This document shows, one piece after another, positions 1 through 6,117 of a stretch of 6,117 nucleotides of DNA. The notes beneath the pieces were generated by a model. It saw only the letters and a list, made by a program, of their open reading frames with translations. It was not told where the DNA came from and did not search any database. The stretch comes from Eudoraea sp. (GTDB taxonomy: Bacteria > Bacteroidota > Bacteroidia > Flavobacteriales > Flavobacteriaceae). The position numbers and the translations under genes were made by a program. Where the stretch lies: NCBI GenBank assembly GCA_013041785.1, contig JABDRK010000019.1, forward strand, positions 1 to 6,117, given 5' to 3'. The stretch's first letter is position 1; the number at the start of each line of letters is the position of its first letter.

Positions 1-94
1 TACGCCTCAGTCATATCAATTTTTGCATTTCCGACGAAATCAGTTTAGGAACTTGTCAATATCATGAAATTTGAAAACTCAACTTCAATGCCGA

Positions 95-1063
95 TCATTT
101 CCTGCCCAGGCTTTTGTGCAAATAATTAAGCGTTGCATTCAATTCAAACCCCAGCAGCAGAATGATCGAGTTTATCCAGATATAGATCATAAGGATTAAA
201 AGTCCACCCAGGGCTCCGTATAATTCATTGTATCGGGCAATTTTTTCAATATAAACCCCAAATAGATAAGAAGTGAGCAGAAATAACAAGGTCGTCATCA
301 GGGCTCCATAGGAAAAAAACTTGGCATTTTTTCCCTCGGCTGTCCCAAAATAATACAAAGTAGCCGTGGTAAAGTAAGAGAGAACGGTGAAAAAGACGAA
401 TTTACCCACCTTGGCTCCCAGAATGTGATTCTGAGTCAGATCGTATCCCCGTGTTTTGGCAGCCCAAACACTGAGATATTCCAAAATGTAAAGATCTACA
501 TAGACATACGCCACAGCACCGACAATTAGTAGGATGGATAATATTAATCCAACCATAAGAGCGTACGCATATGATTTGAAGAAATTTCGGGTAAGTTCAA
601 TATGATAAGAGGTCTCAAAGCCCCCAAAAATAGCGTTGACCCCATTGGCCATAAGAAATATGGACAATACGAAGGTAGACGAAAGCAATCCGCCCCTTTT
701 CTGCCCCTTGATCTGCTGATAGATATCCCCAAAATAATCACTGGTCGCAGAAGGCAGGAAGGACTCTAAAAATAGCAAGAACTGGGTGTCAAAGTTTTCA
801 TTCCCGATACTCAGATAGGGGATAATAAAAGGGACAAGTGTTATGAGAAATATCAGGAGCGGAAAAAGGGCAAGGAATAAACTGAAGGCGATGGAACTGG
901 CACGGGCCGACAGGGTGCCCTGAATAATCCCGATAATATACATCTCCATGATATCATAGAGGGAAAGCCCTTCCAGGGCCGAAAATCGAACCGACTTCAA
1001 AAGACGAACCAGACCATTAATTACAGGGATTTTACGCAGACGCCGTTCAATTTCTACTGACAT
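95..1063 (-). CDS. YihY/BrkB-family integral inner-membrane protein
   Basis: This 322-residue protein belongs to the YihY/virulence factor BrkB family (the old 'ribonuclease BN' label for this family is wrong). The biochemical role of the family is not settled, so none is assigned. Seen in the sequence: a charged N-terminal segment of about 40 residues, then about six hydrophobic helices at roughly 60-83, 127-147, 164-190, 220-240, 252-272 and 284-308. Family hallmarks are the first-helix motif RASSIAFSLFLALFPLL (54-70), YNELYGALGG (278-287) and GFELNA at the end of the last helix (305-310). Length is normal for the family. The ATG follows the nadC stop codon directly (TAA then ATG), so the start is well placed and translation is probably coupled to nadC. 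No separate promoter or clear terminator was seen. Family assignment is firm; function is unknown. Confidence 0.93.
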   Translation of the reverse strand: MSVEIERRLRKIPVINGLVRLLKSVRFSALEGLSLYDIMEMYIIGIIQGTLSARASSIAFSLFLALFPLLIFLITLVPFIIPYLSIGNENFDTQFLLFLESFLPSATSDYFGDIYQQIKGQKRGGLLSSTFVLSIFLMANGVNAIFGGFETSYHIELTRNFFKSYAYALMVGLILSILLIVGAVAYVYVDLYILEYLSVWAAKTRGYDLTQNHILGAKVGKFVFFTVLSYFTTATLYYFGTAEGKNAKFFSYGALMTTLLFLLTSYLFGVYIEKIARYNELYGALGGLLILMIYIWINSIILLLGFELNATLNYLHKSLGRK

Positions 1064-1921
1064 TTATACTGCTTTTAAACTGAGGTCTTTGTTATACACC
1101 GAATGGGTAAGTGCCCCCGAGGATATGTAATCCACTCCGCAGGCCGCATAATGGGTGATGGTGTTTTCATTGATTCCGCCTGAGGATTCTGTTTGGCATC
1201 GCCCCCCTATCATCTTCACCGCTTTGCTGGTGTCTTCATAGGAGAAATTGTCCAGTAAAATGCGATGAACGCCCTCTTCGGCCAGAATTTCCTGAACTTC
1301 ATTCAAATTACGGGCCTCCACAATTATCTGCAAATCCTTTTGTTTTTCTTCCAGATACCTCCGGGTTTTTTGTATCGCCTGGGATATACCTCCGGCAAAG
1401 TCAATATGGTTGTCCTTAAGCATGATCATATCATAGAGTGCGAAGCGATGGTTTTCCCCTCCACCAAGTTTAACTGCCCACTTTTCCAGGGCACGAATCC
1501 CAGGAGTGGTCTTTCTGGTATCCAGAATACGGGTTTGTGTTCCTTTAAGCAAATCCGCAAAAATTCTGGTTTTGGTAGCGATAGCACTCATACGCTGCAT
1601 GGCATTTAAAACAAGTCGTTCCCCCTTCAGAATGCTTCGTGAAGATCCTTCGATATAAAAAACGATATCGCCGTAATTTACCTTTGCACCGTCATCAATC
1701 CGGATGTCCATTTGCAATTCCGGATCAACACAGGAGAAAACCTGTCGGGCAAAGTCCACCCCGGCTATTATTCCGGTGTCTTTAACCAGCAATTTGGCTT
1801 TGCCTTTGGCATTTTCGGGAATACAGGCCAGGGAACTATGGTCTCCTTCACCTACATCCTCCCGAATAGCGTTTTTAATAATAAGATCGATTTCCTTTTG
1901 AAACTGTTCTTTGGATATCAT
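1064..1921 (-). CDS. nadC: Nicotinate-nucleotide pyrophosphorylase (carboxylating), quinolinate phosphoribosyltransferase
   Basis: NadC converts quinolinate and PRPP to nicotinate mononucleotide, CO2 and pyrophosphate, the step where de novo NAD synthesis joins the common pathway; it is cytosolic and usually dimeric. The 285-residue product has the full family length. Visible motifs: EDVGEGDHSS (21-30), ERLVLNAMQRMSAIAT (101-116), DTRKTTPGIRALEKWAV (134-150) and GGGENHR (153-159), which include the basic residues that bind quinolinate and PRPP. Also present are MLKDNHI (167-173), VEARN (201-205), LLDNF (222-226), SSGGI (246-250) and ISSGALTHS (266-274) of the barrel phosphate-binding loops. 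The usual SGIAT reads SAIAT here; I believe this is common in Bacteroidetes, from memory. It is the first gene of a two-gene minus-strand unit with the YihY-family gene. nadA and nadB are not in the window. A weak TATTTTAG element (1939-1946, minus) is the only promoter hint. Confidence 0.97.
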   Translation of the reverse strand: MISKEQFQKEIDLIIKNAIREDVGEGDHSSLACIPENAKGKAKLLVKDTGIIAGVDFARQVFSCVDPELQMDIRIDDGAKVNYGDIVFYIEGSSRSILKGERLVLNAMQRMSAIATKTRIFADLLKGTQTRILDTRKTTPGIRALEKWAVKLGGGENHRFALYDMIMLKDNHIDFAGGISQAIQKTRRYLEEKQKDLQIIVEARNLNEVQEILAEEGVHRILLDNFSYEDTSKAVKMIGGRCQTESSGGINENTITHYAACGVDYISSGALTHSVYNKDLSLKAV

Positions 1922-1990
1922 GAAGTAAAGCTATACTGCTAAAATACTAAAACATTGGCCATGGAAATATCCGAAAGCTAGGGAATATTT

Positions 1991-1998
1991 TACCTTTG
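1991..1998 (+). promoter_or_regulatory. Candidate Bacteroidetes -7 promoter box of rlmH
   Basis: TACCTTTG matches the Bacteroidetes primary-sigma -7 consensus TAnnTTTG in all fixed positions and lies 4 bases before the rlmH ATG. Transcription in this phylum starts a few bases downstream of the box, so the message would begin at or next to the start codon. No convincing TTTG/TTG -33 element is seen at the usual spacing, so this is a one-element prediction. Confidence 0.45.
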
Positions 1999-2002
1999 AA
2001 CC

Positions 2003-2476
2003 ATGAAGATAAAACTCCTGGTTGTCGGCAAAACTCATGACAGGGACCTGGCAGGCCTCATTGATGAATATATTAAGCGGGTAAATAGATACCTACAATT
2101 TGAATTTGAGGTGGTGCCAGACATAAAAAAAGCAAAACATTTGCCAGAGCCTCAGCTAAAGCAGAAGGAAGGGCTTGCTATCCTTGAGCGTATTCGGGAA
2201 AGTGATACGGTGTTTCTGCTGGATGAAGGCGGGAAGCAATACAGCTCTGTGGAATTCTCCAAATTCCTTCAGGCGCAGCTCAACAGAGGGGGGAAACAAT
2301 TGATATTCGTAATCGGAGGTGCTTACGGTTTTGATACGGCGGTAATCCGGAGGGCACAGGGTAAGATCAGCCTTTCCAAAATGACTTTTTCTCACCAGAT
2401 GGTACGCTTATTTTTTGTGGAACAGCTTTACCGCGGATTCAGTATCCTTAGGAACGAACCCTATCACCATCAGTAG
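2003..2476 (+). CDS. rlmH: 23S rRNA (pseudouridine(1915)-N(3))-methyltransferase RlmH
   Basis: RlmH is a small SPOUT-class methyltransferase that uses S-adenosylmethionine to methylate N3 of pseudouridine 1915 in helix 69 of 23S rRNA, acting on assembled ribosomes as a homodimer. The 157-residue product has the normal length. The family signatures are plain: MKIKLLVVGKTHD at the start, LDEGGKQYSS (residues 73-82), the cofactor-binding loop FVIGGAYGF and the C-terminal knot segment SKMTFSHQMVRLFFVEQLYR, ending in RNEPYHHQ, the conserved C-terminal tail. The ATG is fixed by the conserved first strand of the fold. No Shine-Dalgarno sequence is present, and a TAnnTTTG box lies 4 bases upstream, suggesting a very short leader. 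The gene is divergent from nadC (81-bp gap) and converges on the serine biosynthesis gene (47-bp gap). Confidence 0.97.
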   Translation: MKIKLLVVGKTHDRDLAGLIDEYIKRVNRYLQFEFEVVPDIKKAKHLPEPQLKQKEGLAILERIRESDTVFLLDEGGKQYSSVEFSKFLQAQLNRGGKQLIFVIGGAYGFDTAVIRRAQGKISLSKMTFSHQMVRLFFVEQLYRGFSILRNEPYHHQ

Positions 2477-2523
2477 ATCCAGGGGAAATCCGGTTTAATA
2501 ATCCTCCCCAACTCCAATCTCCA

Positions 2524-4407
2524 TTAATACAGGACCCGGAACTTAATGGTGTGCTCCACCTGCTTCAGGGCTTTGATTACGTCCTTGTTGTAGTCCTTGT
2601 CAAGATCGGAAATAACATATCCCACTTCACTGTCTGTCGACAGATACTGCCCAATGATGTTCATATCGTACTGGGCAAGCACCTCGTTGATCTTGGCCAT
2701 GATCCCCGGCACGTTTTCATGGATGTGCAGGAATCTGTGGGCATTGATTTGCTTGGGAAGCCTGATATTTGGGAAATTAACCGCATCTACGGTATTTCCT
2801 GAGTTTATGTATGCCATGATCTTATTGGGTACAAAATCCGCGATATTCCGCTGGGCCTCCTCCGTGCTTCCTCCTATATGCGGTGTGAGAATGACGTTGT
2901 CTAATTGCCGAAGCTCATTCTCGAATGTCCCATTTTTCCCCGGTTCTGAAGGGTATACATCTATCGCGGCACCTGAAAGTTTTTTCACTTTAAGGGCTTC
3001 CACCAGTGCAGGAATATCTACAACATAGCCACGTGACAAATTGATCAGAAAGGCGCCCGGACGCATTTGTGCCAGCTCCCGTTCCCCAATAAAGTTTCTG
3101 TTGGCAGGATTATCATCAATGTGGAGGGAAACCACATCAGAAACGATAAGCAAGTCCTCCAGGGTATCACATCTTACTGCGTTCCCTAAAGCCAGGCGAT
3201 CTTCAATATCATAGTAGTACACACGCATTCCGAGGGCTTCAGCCAGCACGGATAATTGCTTGCCGATATTTCCATAGCCTACTATCCCCAGATTCTTGCC
3301 GCGTACCTCATGTGAGTTGTTGGCCGTCTTATTCCAGATCCCCTGGTGCATCTCCTTATTTCGGGGAAATATGAAGCGCATCAGCATTATAATCTGTCCT
3401 ACTGCCAATTCCACAACAGAGCGCGTATTGCTGTAAGGTGCATTGAATACTACTACGCCTTTCTTTCTGCAATAATCCAGGTCGATTTGTTTGGTGCCAA
3501 TACAAAAAGCCCCGATCACCAATAATTTATTCGCGGCTTCAAGCACCTTTGGGGTAATCTGTGTTTTGGAACGTATGCCCAGGACATGCACCCCTTTGAT
3601 CTTCTCGATCAGTTCCGCTTCCGTTAAACTCCTGTCGATTAGTTCTACGGAAAAGCCGTCTTCCGAAAGGTTGTCAAAGGCCACAGGGTGTACGTTTTCC
3701 AGCAACAGGATTTTGATTCGGTTCTTGGGATATGACAAATTCCTGGGAAGGTCATTGACAAAAAGGAACTCATCCAGATTGGGAGCAACATGATCTGCAT
3801 TGCTCGCAGCTTTTTCCCGGTGTACATTCTCGGTATAGGCGAAAAATTTATGCGCAATGCCCGCTTCGCGCATCACATAATCACTATAGCCATCGCCAAT
3901 AACCTGCACCTCCCCCTGAAGGTCGAGCTGCTTCAGGCATTCTATTTTTCCATTGTGGGTAGCCAGCACATTGGTTTCATCAAAGCCAATGATATAACCG
4001 TCCTCATCAAATTTGAACGTATTGGCATATACCCGTTCTGAAGGGATATTGTACGCTTCAACAATAGGGTCAATAAACTCCTTAAATCCACATGAAATCA
4101 CATAAATATCATCAGAGAATTTCTCGAAAAATTCCTTATTTGAAGTTATGGACTTGGATATTTTTTGACGCAGTTCCTTCACCAGGGGCTCCAGATGGTC
4201 CCTGTGAGCTTTTAACAGTTTGATCCGGCTTTCCAGTGACTGGGTAAAGGAAATATCCCCATCGATACCCAAATTGGTTATGTGCTGGATTTCCGAGATT
4301 ACCTCATCCCTGTCCAGGCGCCCCTGTAATGTCATTTCTGCCAGCACATCAAGCGCTTCCACCTGTGTCAGGGTACTGTCAAAATCGAATACGTATTTTC
4401 TTCCCAC
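2524..4407 (-). CDS. serA: Bifunctional phosphoserine phosphatase (SerB-like HAD) / D-3-phosphoglycerate dehydrogenase with ACT domain
   Basis: This 627-residue fusion carries two serine-synthesis enzymes. Residues 1 to about 215 are a phosphoserine phosphatase-like HAD domain: DFDSTLT (8-14) with the nucleophile D8 and acid D10, VISCGF (103-108) with S105, K154, and GDGYSD (171-176). Residues about 230-545 are a D-3-phosphoglycerate dehydrogenase: GAFCIGTKQIDL (299-310), the NAD-binding GIVGYGNIG (374-382), and the catalytic set R459 (in NLSRGYVVD), E488 and H510 (in TPHIGG). The C-terminal ACT domain (about 555-627, HIHENVPGIM at 561-570) is the type that senses serine in other SerA enzymes, so feedback inhibition is likely but inferred. 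The chain covers the first and third steps; the middle transaminase SerC is not in the window. The start is GTG: a stop lies in frame 11 codons upstream, and the first internal Met (25) would remove the phosphatase nucleophile. Phosphatase substrate is inferred from motifs. Confidence 0.95.
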   Translation of the reverse strand: MGRKYVFDFDSTLTQVEALDVLAEMTLQGRLDRDEVISEIQHITNLGIDGDISFTQSLESRIKLLKAHRDHLEPLVKELRQKISKSITSNKEFFEKFSDDIYVISCGFKEFIDPIVEAYNIPSERVYANTFKFDEDGYIIGFDETNVLATHNGKIECLKQLDLQGEVQVIGDGYSDYVMREAGIAHKFFAYTENVHREKAASNADHVAPNLDEFLFVNDLPRNLSYPKNRIKILLLENVHPVAFDNLSEDGFSVELIDRSLTEAELIEKIKGVHVLGIRSKTQITPKVLEAANKLLVIGAFCIGTKQIDLDYCRKKGVVVFNAPYSNTRSVVELAVGQIIMLMRFIFPRNKEMHQGIWNKTANNSHEVRGKNLGIVGYGNIGKQLSVLAEALGMRVYYYDIEDRLALGNAVRCDTLEDLLIVSDVVSLHIDDNPANRNFIGERELAQMRPGAFLINLSRGYVVDIPALVEALKVKKLSGAAIDVYPSEPGKNGTFENELRQLDNVILTPHIGGSTEEAQRNIADFVPNKIMAYINSGNTVDAVNFPNIRLPKQINAHRFLHIHENVPGIMAKINEVLAQYDMNIIGQYLSTDSEVGYVISDLDKDYNKDVIKALKQVEHTIKFRVLY

Positions 4408-4435
4408 GATAGTTATAGCTGTCTGAATAAGGCTG

Positions 4436-4469
4436 TAAAATTAAACATTTATTCCGTCCCCCTTGACAA
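4436..4469 (-). promoter_or_regulatory. Weak candidate promoter for the serB-serA fusion gene
   Basis: On the minus strand, TTG (4469-4467) is followed after 23 bases by TAATTTTA (4443-4436), which matches TAnnTTTG except for the last base. The box lies 28 bases before the GTG start. The spacer is slightly longer than usual for the phylum, so this is only a candidate. Confidence 0.25.
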
Positions 4470-4470
4470 G

Positions 4471-4494
4471 AATACCGTTTTCCAAAATGGTATT
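4471..4494. promoter_or_regulatory. 24-bp imperfect palindrome, possible operator in the divergent serA/GH3 gap
   Basis: AATACC (4471-4476) and GGTATT (4489-4494) are perfect reverse complements. Inside them TTTT (4478-4481) mirrors AAAA (4484-4487). Ten of twelve symmetric pairs match; only 4477/4488 and the central CC fail. The symmetry does not continue outside. There is no T-run after it on either strand and the centre leaves almost no loop, so a protein-binding site fits better than a terminator. It lies just upstream of the weak serA promoter candidate and about 100 bases before the hydrolase start. A further AATACC half-site occurs at 4540-4545. The binding protein is unknown. Confidence 0.4.
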
Positions 4495-4594
4495 AGCAAA
4501 GTGCCATTCAGAAGTCCTTTTAATTGAGAATCTCCTAAAAATACCACCTTCTTTTGAGTATCTTTAATGGCTGAATTTTAAACGCACAATCTTC

Positions 4595-6117
4595 ATGAAG
4601 AAATTCCTACGCATTCTCAAATACCTGCTTCTGGGTCTTATTTCACTTGTAATTATCGCTGGATTTATTATCTATTTCAGAGCCAAGAATGCCTCCAACA
4701 AGAACATGGAGCTACTGGGCCCCGAGGCTCCTACGCTTACGGAAAATGGAAGGGCTTTTAGGGACCTGAACAAAAATGGAAAACTGGATGTTTATGAAGA
4801 CCCGTCTGCTGCATTGGAAGCGCGAGTAGCGGACCTGGTCAGCCAAATGAATCTCGAGGAAAAAGCAGGCACAATGTTTGTAAGCATGATCGGGTCTACC
4901 CCAAAGGGCAAACCCATGGAAACACCCATTCTTTCTACAGATATACTGGTGTTGGGGGCCTCCCTTGTACTGCCTACCAATTCTGAGTTGATTGCCAGGA
5001 AAAAATTAAACAGTTTCAACATACTGACTTCCCTGGATGCCGATCTCATGGCAAAGTACAACAACTTAATTCAGAAAATGGCAGAGCGTACCCGCCTCGG
5101 AATTCCTATAACCATTGCCACAGATCCCAGACACGGGACAGAAAATAATCCCGGGGCGGCACTCTATACCCCGGCCTTTTCCCAATGGCCTACTTCTCTG
5201 GGCCTTGCTGCAACAAGGGATACTGTTCTTGTCCGTCATTTCGGTGACGTGGCACGTCAGGAATACCGGGCCGTGGGAATTACCGTAGCCCTTCACCCCA
5301 TGGCGGATCTGGCAACGGAACCTCGCTGGGCCCGGGTCAACGGAACTTTTGGGGAAGATGCTATGCTGAGCGCTCAAATGACCAAGGCCTATGTGCTGGG
5401 GTTCCAGGGCGATTCCCTAAACCAAAACAGTGTCGCCTGTATGACCAAGCACTTTTCGGGTGGAGGGCCCCAAAAAGATGGAGAAGACGCTCATTTTCCC
5501 TATGGAAAGGAACAGGTCTATCCCGGTTCCAACTTTGATTCCATGTCATTCCCTTTACGGAAGGGGCATTTAAAGCCAATACAGCCCAAATAATGCCCTA
5601 TTACGGAATTCCTGTGGGCCAGACATCTGAGGATGTTGCTTTTGCTTTTAACAAGGACATCATTACGGGTTTGTTGCGTGATTCCCTGAACTTCGATGGG
5701 GTGGTGTGTACCGACTGGAATATCATCACCGATTCCCGGATATCAGAAGGCCGGGCCTGGGGAGTAGAACAGCTAAGCTATAAGGAACGGGTGAAAAAAG
5801 TACTGGATGCAGGATGCGACCAGTTCGGTGGGGAAAGCATACCGGAACTGATTGTAGAACTGGTCAATGAAGGGAAGATTACTGAAGAGCGCCTGGATCA
5901 GTCTGTAAGACGTGTTCTTCGTGATAAATTCCGTTTAGGATTATTTGACAATCCCTATGTAGATGTGGAAAAGGCAAAAACCTTCGTAGGAAATGACCAA
6001 TTTCGGGAGGCTGGAAAGCTTGCGCAAGCTAAATCTACGGTACTCTTAAAAAATTCATCCCTCCTTCCCTTAAAAAAAGGCACCAAGGTTTTTGTATCCG
6101 GTATGATGGACCCAGAG
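4595..6117 (+). pseudogene. Glycoside hydrolase family 3 (beta-glucosidase-like), frameshifted and cut by the window end
   Basis: Family 3 enzymes remove sugars from the non-reducing ends of glycans by a retaining mechanism. The first frame runs 4595-5593 (332 codons). Residues 2-9 are basic and about 10-28 form one hydrophobic helix without a lipobox Cys, so a membrane-anchored, outward-facing enzyme is likely. An EF-hand-like loop follows (57-68), then the GH3 catalytic barrel: NLEEKAGTMF, TDPRHG (D177), EPRWARVNGTFGED and KHFSGGGP (K285, H286). After GAT at 5537-5539 one base seems lost. The family sequence resumes in the -1 frame from CAT at 5542 (HVIPFTEGAFKANTAQ) and stays open to 6117, with the expected nucleophile in GVVCTDW (Asp codon 5713-5715) and the start of the second domain (STVLLKNSSLLPL). 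Both parts show intact family motifs, so the break is recent or a sequencing error. Exact substrate cannot be told. The start ATG has no Shine-Dalgarno sequence. Confidence 0.85.
5593..6117 (+). CDS. C-terminal part of the split GH3 gene, open at the window end
   Basis: This is the second reading frame of the broken hydrolase, as it would appear if called as its own gene. Its ATG (5593-5595) shares one base with the TAA (5591-5593) that ends the first part, giving TAATG, an arrangement that often allows re-initiation. The 175 codons in the window carry the barrel's nucleophile region (GVVCTDWN, Asp as residue 41 of this piece), the helix ending in RVLRDKFRLGLFDNP, typical of the end of the GH3 barrel, and the first strand of the following alpha/beta sandwich domain. 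Alone it lacks the Lys-His motif and most of the barrel, so it should not be active by itself. The family match extends upstream of this ATG to 5542, so the ATG was probably an internal Met (IMPYYG) of the intact enzyme. Confidence 0.6.
   Translation, partial: MPYYGIPVGQTSEDVAFAFNKDIITGLLRDSLNFDGVVCTDWNIITDSRISEGRAWGVEQLSYKERVKKVLDAGCDQFGGESIPELIVELVNEGKITEERLDQSVRRVLRDKFRLGLFDNPYVDVEKAKTFVGNDQFREAGKLAQAKSTVLLKNSSLLPLKKGTKVFVSGMMDPE

Noticed and set aside
71..88. Small inverted repeat TTGAA/TTCAA after the YihY-family stop, as a possible terminator.
   Set aside because: The stem is only 5 bp and AT-rich, with no T-run; it is expected by chance.
1..94. Possible end of a plus-strand gene (three frames stop at 48, 67 and 74) or a minus-strand ATG at 14 starting a gene that leaves the window.
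   Set aside because: The readable stretches are 5 to 24 codons and show no recognisable motif; the sequence before position 1 is needed.
2477..2523. Possible bidirectional terminator between the convergent rlmH and serA genes (GGGGA at 2482-2486 and TCCCC at 2505-2509).
   Set aside because: The stem is only 5 bp around an 18-base loop and has no flanking T-run on either side.
2551..4426. Several plus-strand open frames of 68-143 codons inside the serA gene.
   Set aside because: They lie opposite a strongly conserved coding sequence and show no family features; they are antisense shadows.
4463..4496. TTGACA on the plus strand as a sigma-70 -35 box for the hydrolase gene.
   Set aside because: No TATAAT-like box at 16-18 bases, and Bacteroidetes promoters do not use this consensus.
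4559..4566. TATCTTTA upstream of the hydrolase as a TAnnTTTG box.
   Set aside because: One mismatch and no -33 element at proper spacing; AT-rich intergenic DNA gives such matches often.
5534..5593. Programmed -1 ribosomal frameshifting in the GH3 gene.
   Set aside because: No in-phase slippery heptamer, and the family residues resume right at 5542, which fits a base deletion instead.

Overview
The window looks like a chromosomal housekeeping segment from a member of the Bacteroidetes, most likely a marine Flavobacteriia. This rests on four things: protein flavour (a SerB-SerA fusion of about 630 residues, NadC with an SAIAT variant, a flavobacterial-looking RlmH), the lack of Shine-Dalgarno sequences before the starts, a Bacteroidetes-type TAnnTTTG promoter element, and middling GC. 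No RNA gene, insertion sequence, CRISPR array or phage gene is visible. I found no convincing undescribed system. The most notable items are a broken glycoside hydrolase gene and a palindrome in one intergenic gap.

Layout: positions 1-94 hold no supportable gene. A minus-strand pair follows. nadC (1064-1921, quinolinate phosphoribosyltransferase of NAD synthesis) runs directly into a YihY/BrkB-family six-helix membrane protein gene (95-1063), with no base between the stop and the next start. An 81-bp divergent gap separates nadC from rlmH (2003-2476, plus strand, methylation of 23S rRNA pseudouridine 1915). A good TAnnTTTG box sits only 4 bases before the rlmH start, so its mRNA may be leaderless or nearly so. 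rlmH converges on a large minus-strand gene (2524-4407) with a GTG start. That gene encodes a fusion of a phosphoserine phosphatase-like HAD domain, a D-3-phosphoglycerate dehydrogenase and a C-terminal ACT domain, that is, steps 3 and 1 of serine synthesis in one chain.

The 187-bp divergent gap 4408-4594 contains a 24-bp imperfect palindrome, a possible operator, next to a weak candidate promoter for the serine gene. On its right, reading plus, is a family 3 glycoside hydrolase gene with an N-terminal membrane anchor. Its frame breaks by an apparent one-base deletion at about 5540. The family sequence resumes at once in the -1 frame and stays open to the window end. The stop of the first part overlaps an ATG of the second (TAATG), so the locus is either a recent pseudogene, a sequencing error, or a split gene with possible re-initiation.

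The genes serve NAD synthesis, ribosome maturation, serine synthesis and glycan degradation. Apart from the nadC-yihY pair there is no sign that they form one pathway.
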